In this document: positions 63,634 to 64,000 of the stretch, one piece after another | Numbering within the stretch: the stretch's first letter is position 1 | How the letters are laid out: every line of letters starts with the position of its first letter | Source of the DNA: an uncultured Bacteroidales bacterium | GTDB lineage: Bacteria > Bacteroidota > Bacteroidia > Bacteroidales > Bacteroidaceae | DNA: 64,000 nucleotides | Assembly (NCBI GenBank): GCA_902799355.1 | Contig: CADCAG010000011.1 | Coordinates: 36,978-100,977 of the forward strand | Direction of reading: 5' to 3' | Position numbers and translations under genes: made by a program | The notes under the pieces: model-generated | The model's database searches: none | The model's input: only the letters and a program-made list of their open reading frames with translations | Told to the model about the DNA's origin: nothing

Positions 63634-63880
63634 AAGACATATAAATAGACGAAGCAACCGCAGCTTTATCGATAGTCTCCCGAACGGCAAATTCAAAAAG
63701 ACTTCTCAAAGCGATGGCTGCCTGCTCACGCATCCTACAACGGAGGCGTGGGCATTTGGCAGTAACAGTAGTTTGAGAAGGGTTTTTGCCGACCTGGGAG
63801 ATTGCTGTGACACCAAATCCCCCCACGTCTCCGTTTTTCTCTCTCTCGCCTCACGGCGTATTATATGTGTTTATTATAAG
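63634..63880 (+). ncRNA. Candidate structured RNA (6S-like rod or leader RNA)
   Basis: Nested helices seen by eye: acatata 63637-63643 with tatatgt 63862-63868; agacg 63647-63651 with cgtct 63826-63830; cagc 63661-63664 with gctg 63804-63807; tctccc 63676-63681 with gggaga 63796-63801; cggcaaa 63685-63691 with tttgccg 63785-63791; cttctcaaa 63702-63710 with tttgagaag 63772-63780; ctgcc 63718-63722 with ggcag 63758-63762; cacgc 63727-63731 with gcgtg 63746-63750. A small cgcc/ggcg hairpin lies at 63847-63858. The transcript would be about 240 nt. It could be 6S RNA, another small RNA, or the leader of the gene at 63902. Confidence 0.6.
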
Positions 63881-63901
63881 ATATTTAACGGATAACGTGA
63901 A

Positions 63902-64000
63902 ATGAATATGAATGACGATGAAGCCATAGGCTTACTAAACCGTCTGCTTGAAAGGCTGCATCAAGCAGATCTGACGAATTTTGGCAGCCACCTCCAAATA
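63902..64000 (+). CDS. Start of an unidentified gene (cut by window end)
   Basis: 33 codons from ATG 63902 (or 63908): begins MNMNDDEAIGLLNRLLERLH and is charged and helical. Not enough to identify. It starts 33 nt after the last helix of the structured RNA, so the RNA could be its leader. Confidence 0.5.
   Translation, partial: MNMNDDEAIGLLNRLLERLHQADLTNFGSHLQI

Noticed and set aside
63524-63826. 100-codon open frame on the minus strand near the window end
   Set aside because: It lies across the base-paired RNA region; paired arms and a plus-strand promoter box explain the sequence better than a protein.

Overview
The window looks like chromosome from a gut or rumen Bacteroidales bacterium, most likely Prevotella or a close relative. 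The evidence is the Bacteroidetes promoter (TTTG/TTG, about 20 nt, TAnnTTTG) in front of many genes, few Shine-Dalgarno sites, a fused SecDF, signal peptides ending in ...AQ, a 3'-truncated TonB-dependent receptor, and the gene order tRNA cluster-tuf-tRNA-Trp-secE-nusG-rplKAJL-rpoBC. I can place it at family or genus level only.

Layout. 0-5.4 kb: end of a TonB receptor, an SDF-family symporter, a repeat-filled spacer, a putative outer-membrane protein, then a tiny membrane peptide, a DUF3822-type protein and rsmD. 5.4-11.5 kb: cls and dnaG (minus), topB (plus), tRNA-Arg and a MaoC-type hydratase. 11.6-18.9 kb: secDF, a membrane endo/exonuclease/phosphatase-fold protein and a rhomboid protease (minus), then HU and a secreted histidine phosphatase (plus). 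19-33.5 kb: the transcription/translation block, all minus. 33.6-44.7 kb: a tightly packed minus operon (alpha-2-macroglobulin-like protein, DUF1573, meaB, ispH, SDR, aminopeptidase P). 44.8-52.7 kb: a zinc-type CDF exporter divergent from a plus operon of three secreted proteins, an ADP-forming acyl-CoA synthetase and an aldo/keto reductase. 52.9-58.3 kb: clpB, tRNA-Ser, a FadL-type porin and pfkA. 58.5-63.5 kb: a lipoprotein-type TPR/HTH regulator, then two tandem RHS toxin/immunity cassettes, clearly AT-richer than the rest. 63.6-64 kb: a strongly base-pairing segment that looks like a structured RNA, then the first 33 codons of a new gene.

Two things stand out. First, degenerate 7-nt tandem tracts recur at about a dozen loci. 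Some lie between genes (rpoB/rpoC, dnaG/topB). Many lie in frame inside genes: the TonB receptor three times, dnaG, the symporter, the macroglobulin, and the signal peptides of three consecutive genes. A related 9-nt CTAG-phased type flanks rpoB and tuf. Second, the segment 63637-63868 folds by eye into nested helices (a 6S-like rod or a leader RNA) behind a promoter-like TAATTTTG.

Caution: rpoC, tuf and both RHS cores carry short internal deletions that break frame. Essential genes are unlikely to be truly broken, so assembly error must be excluded first.
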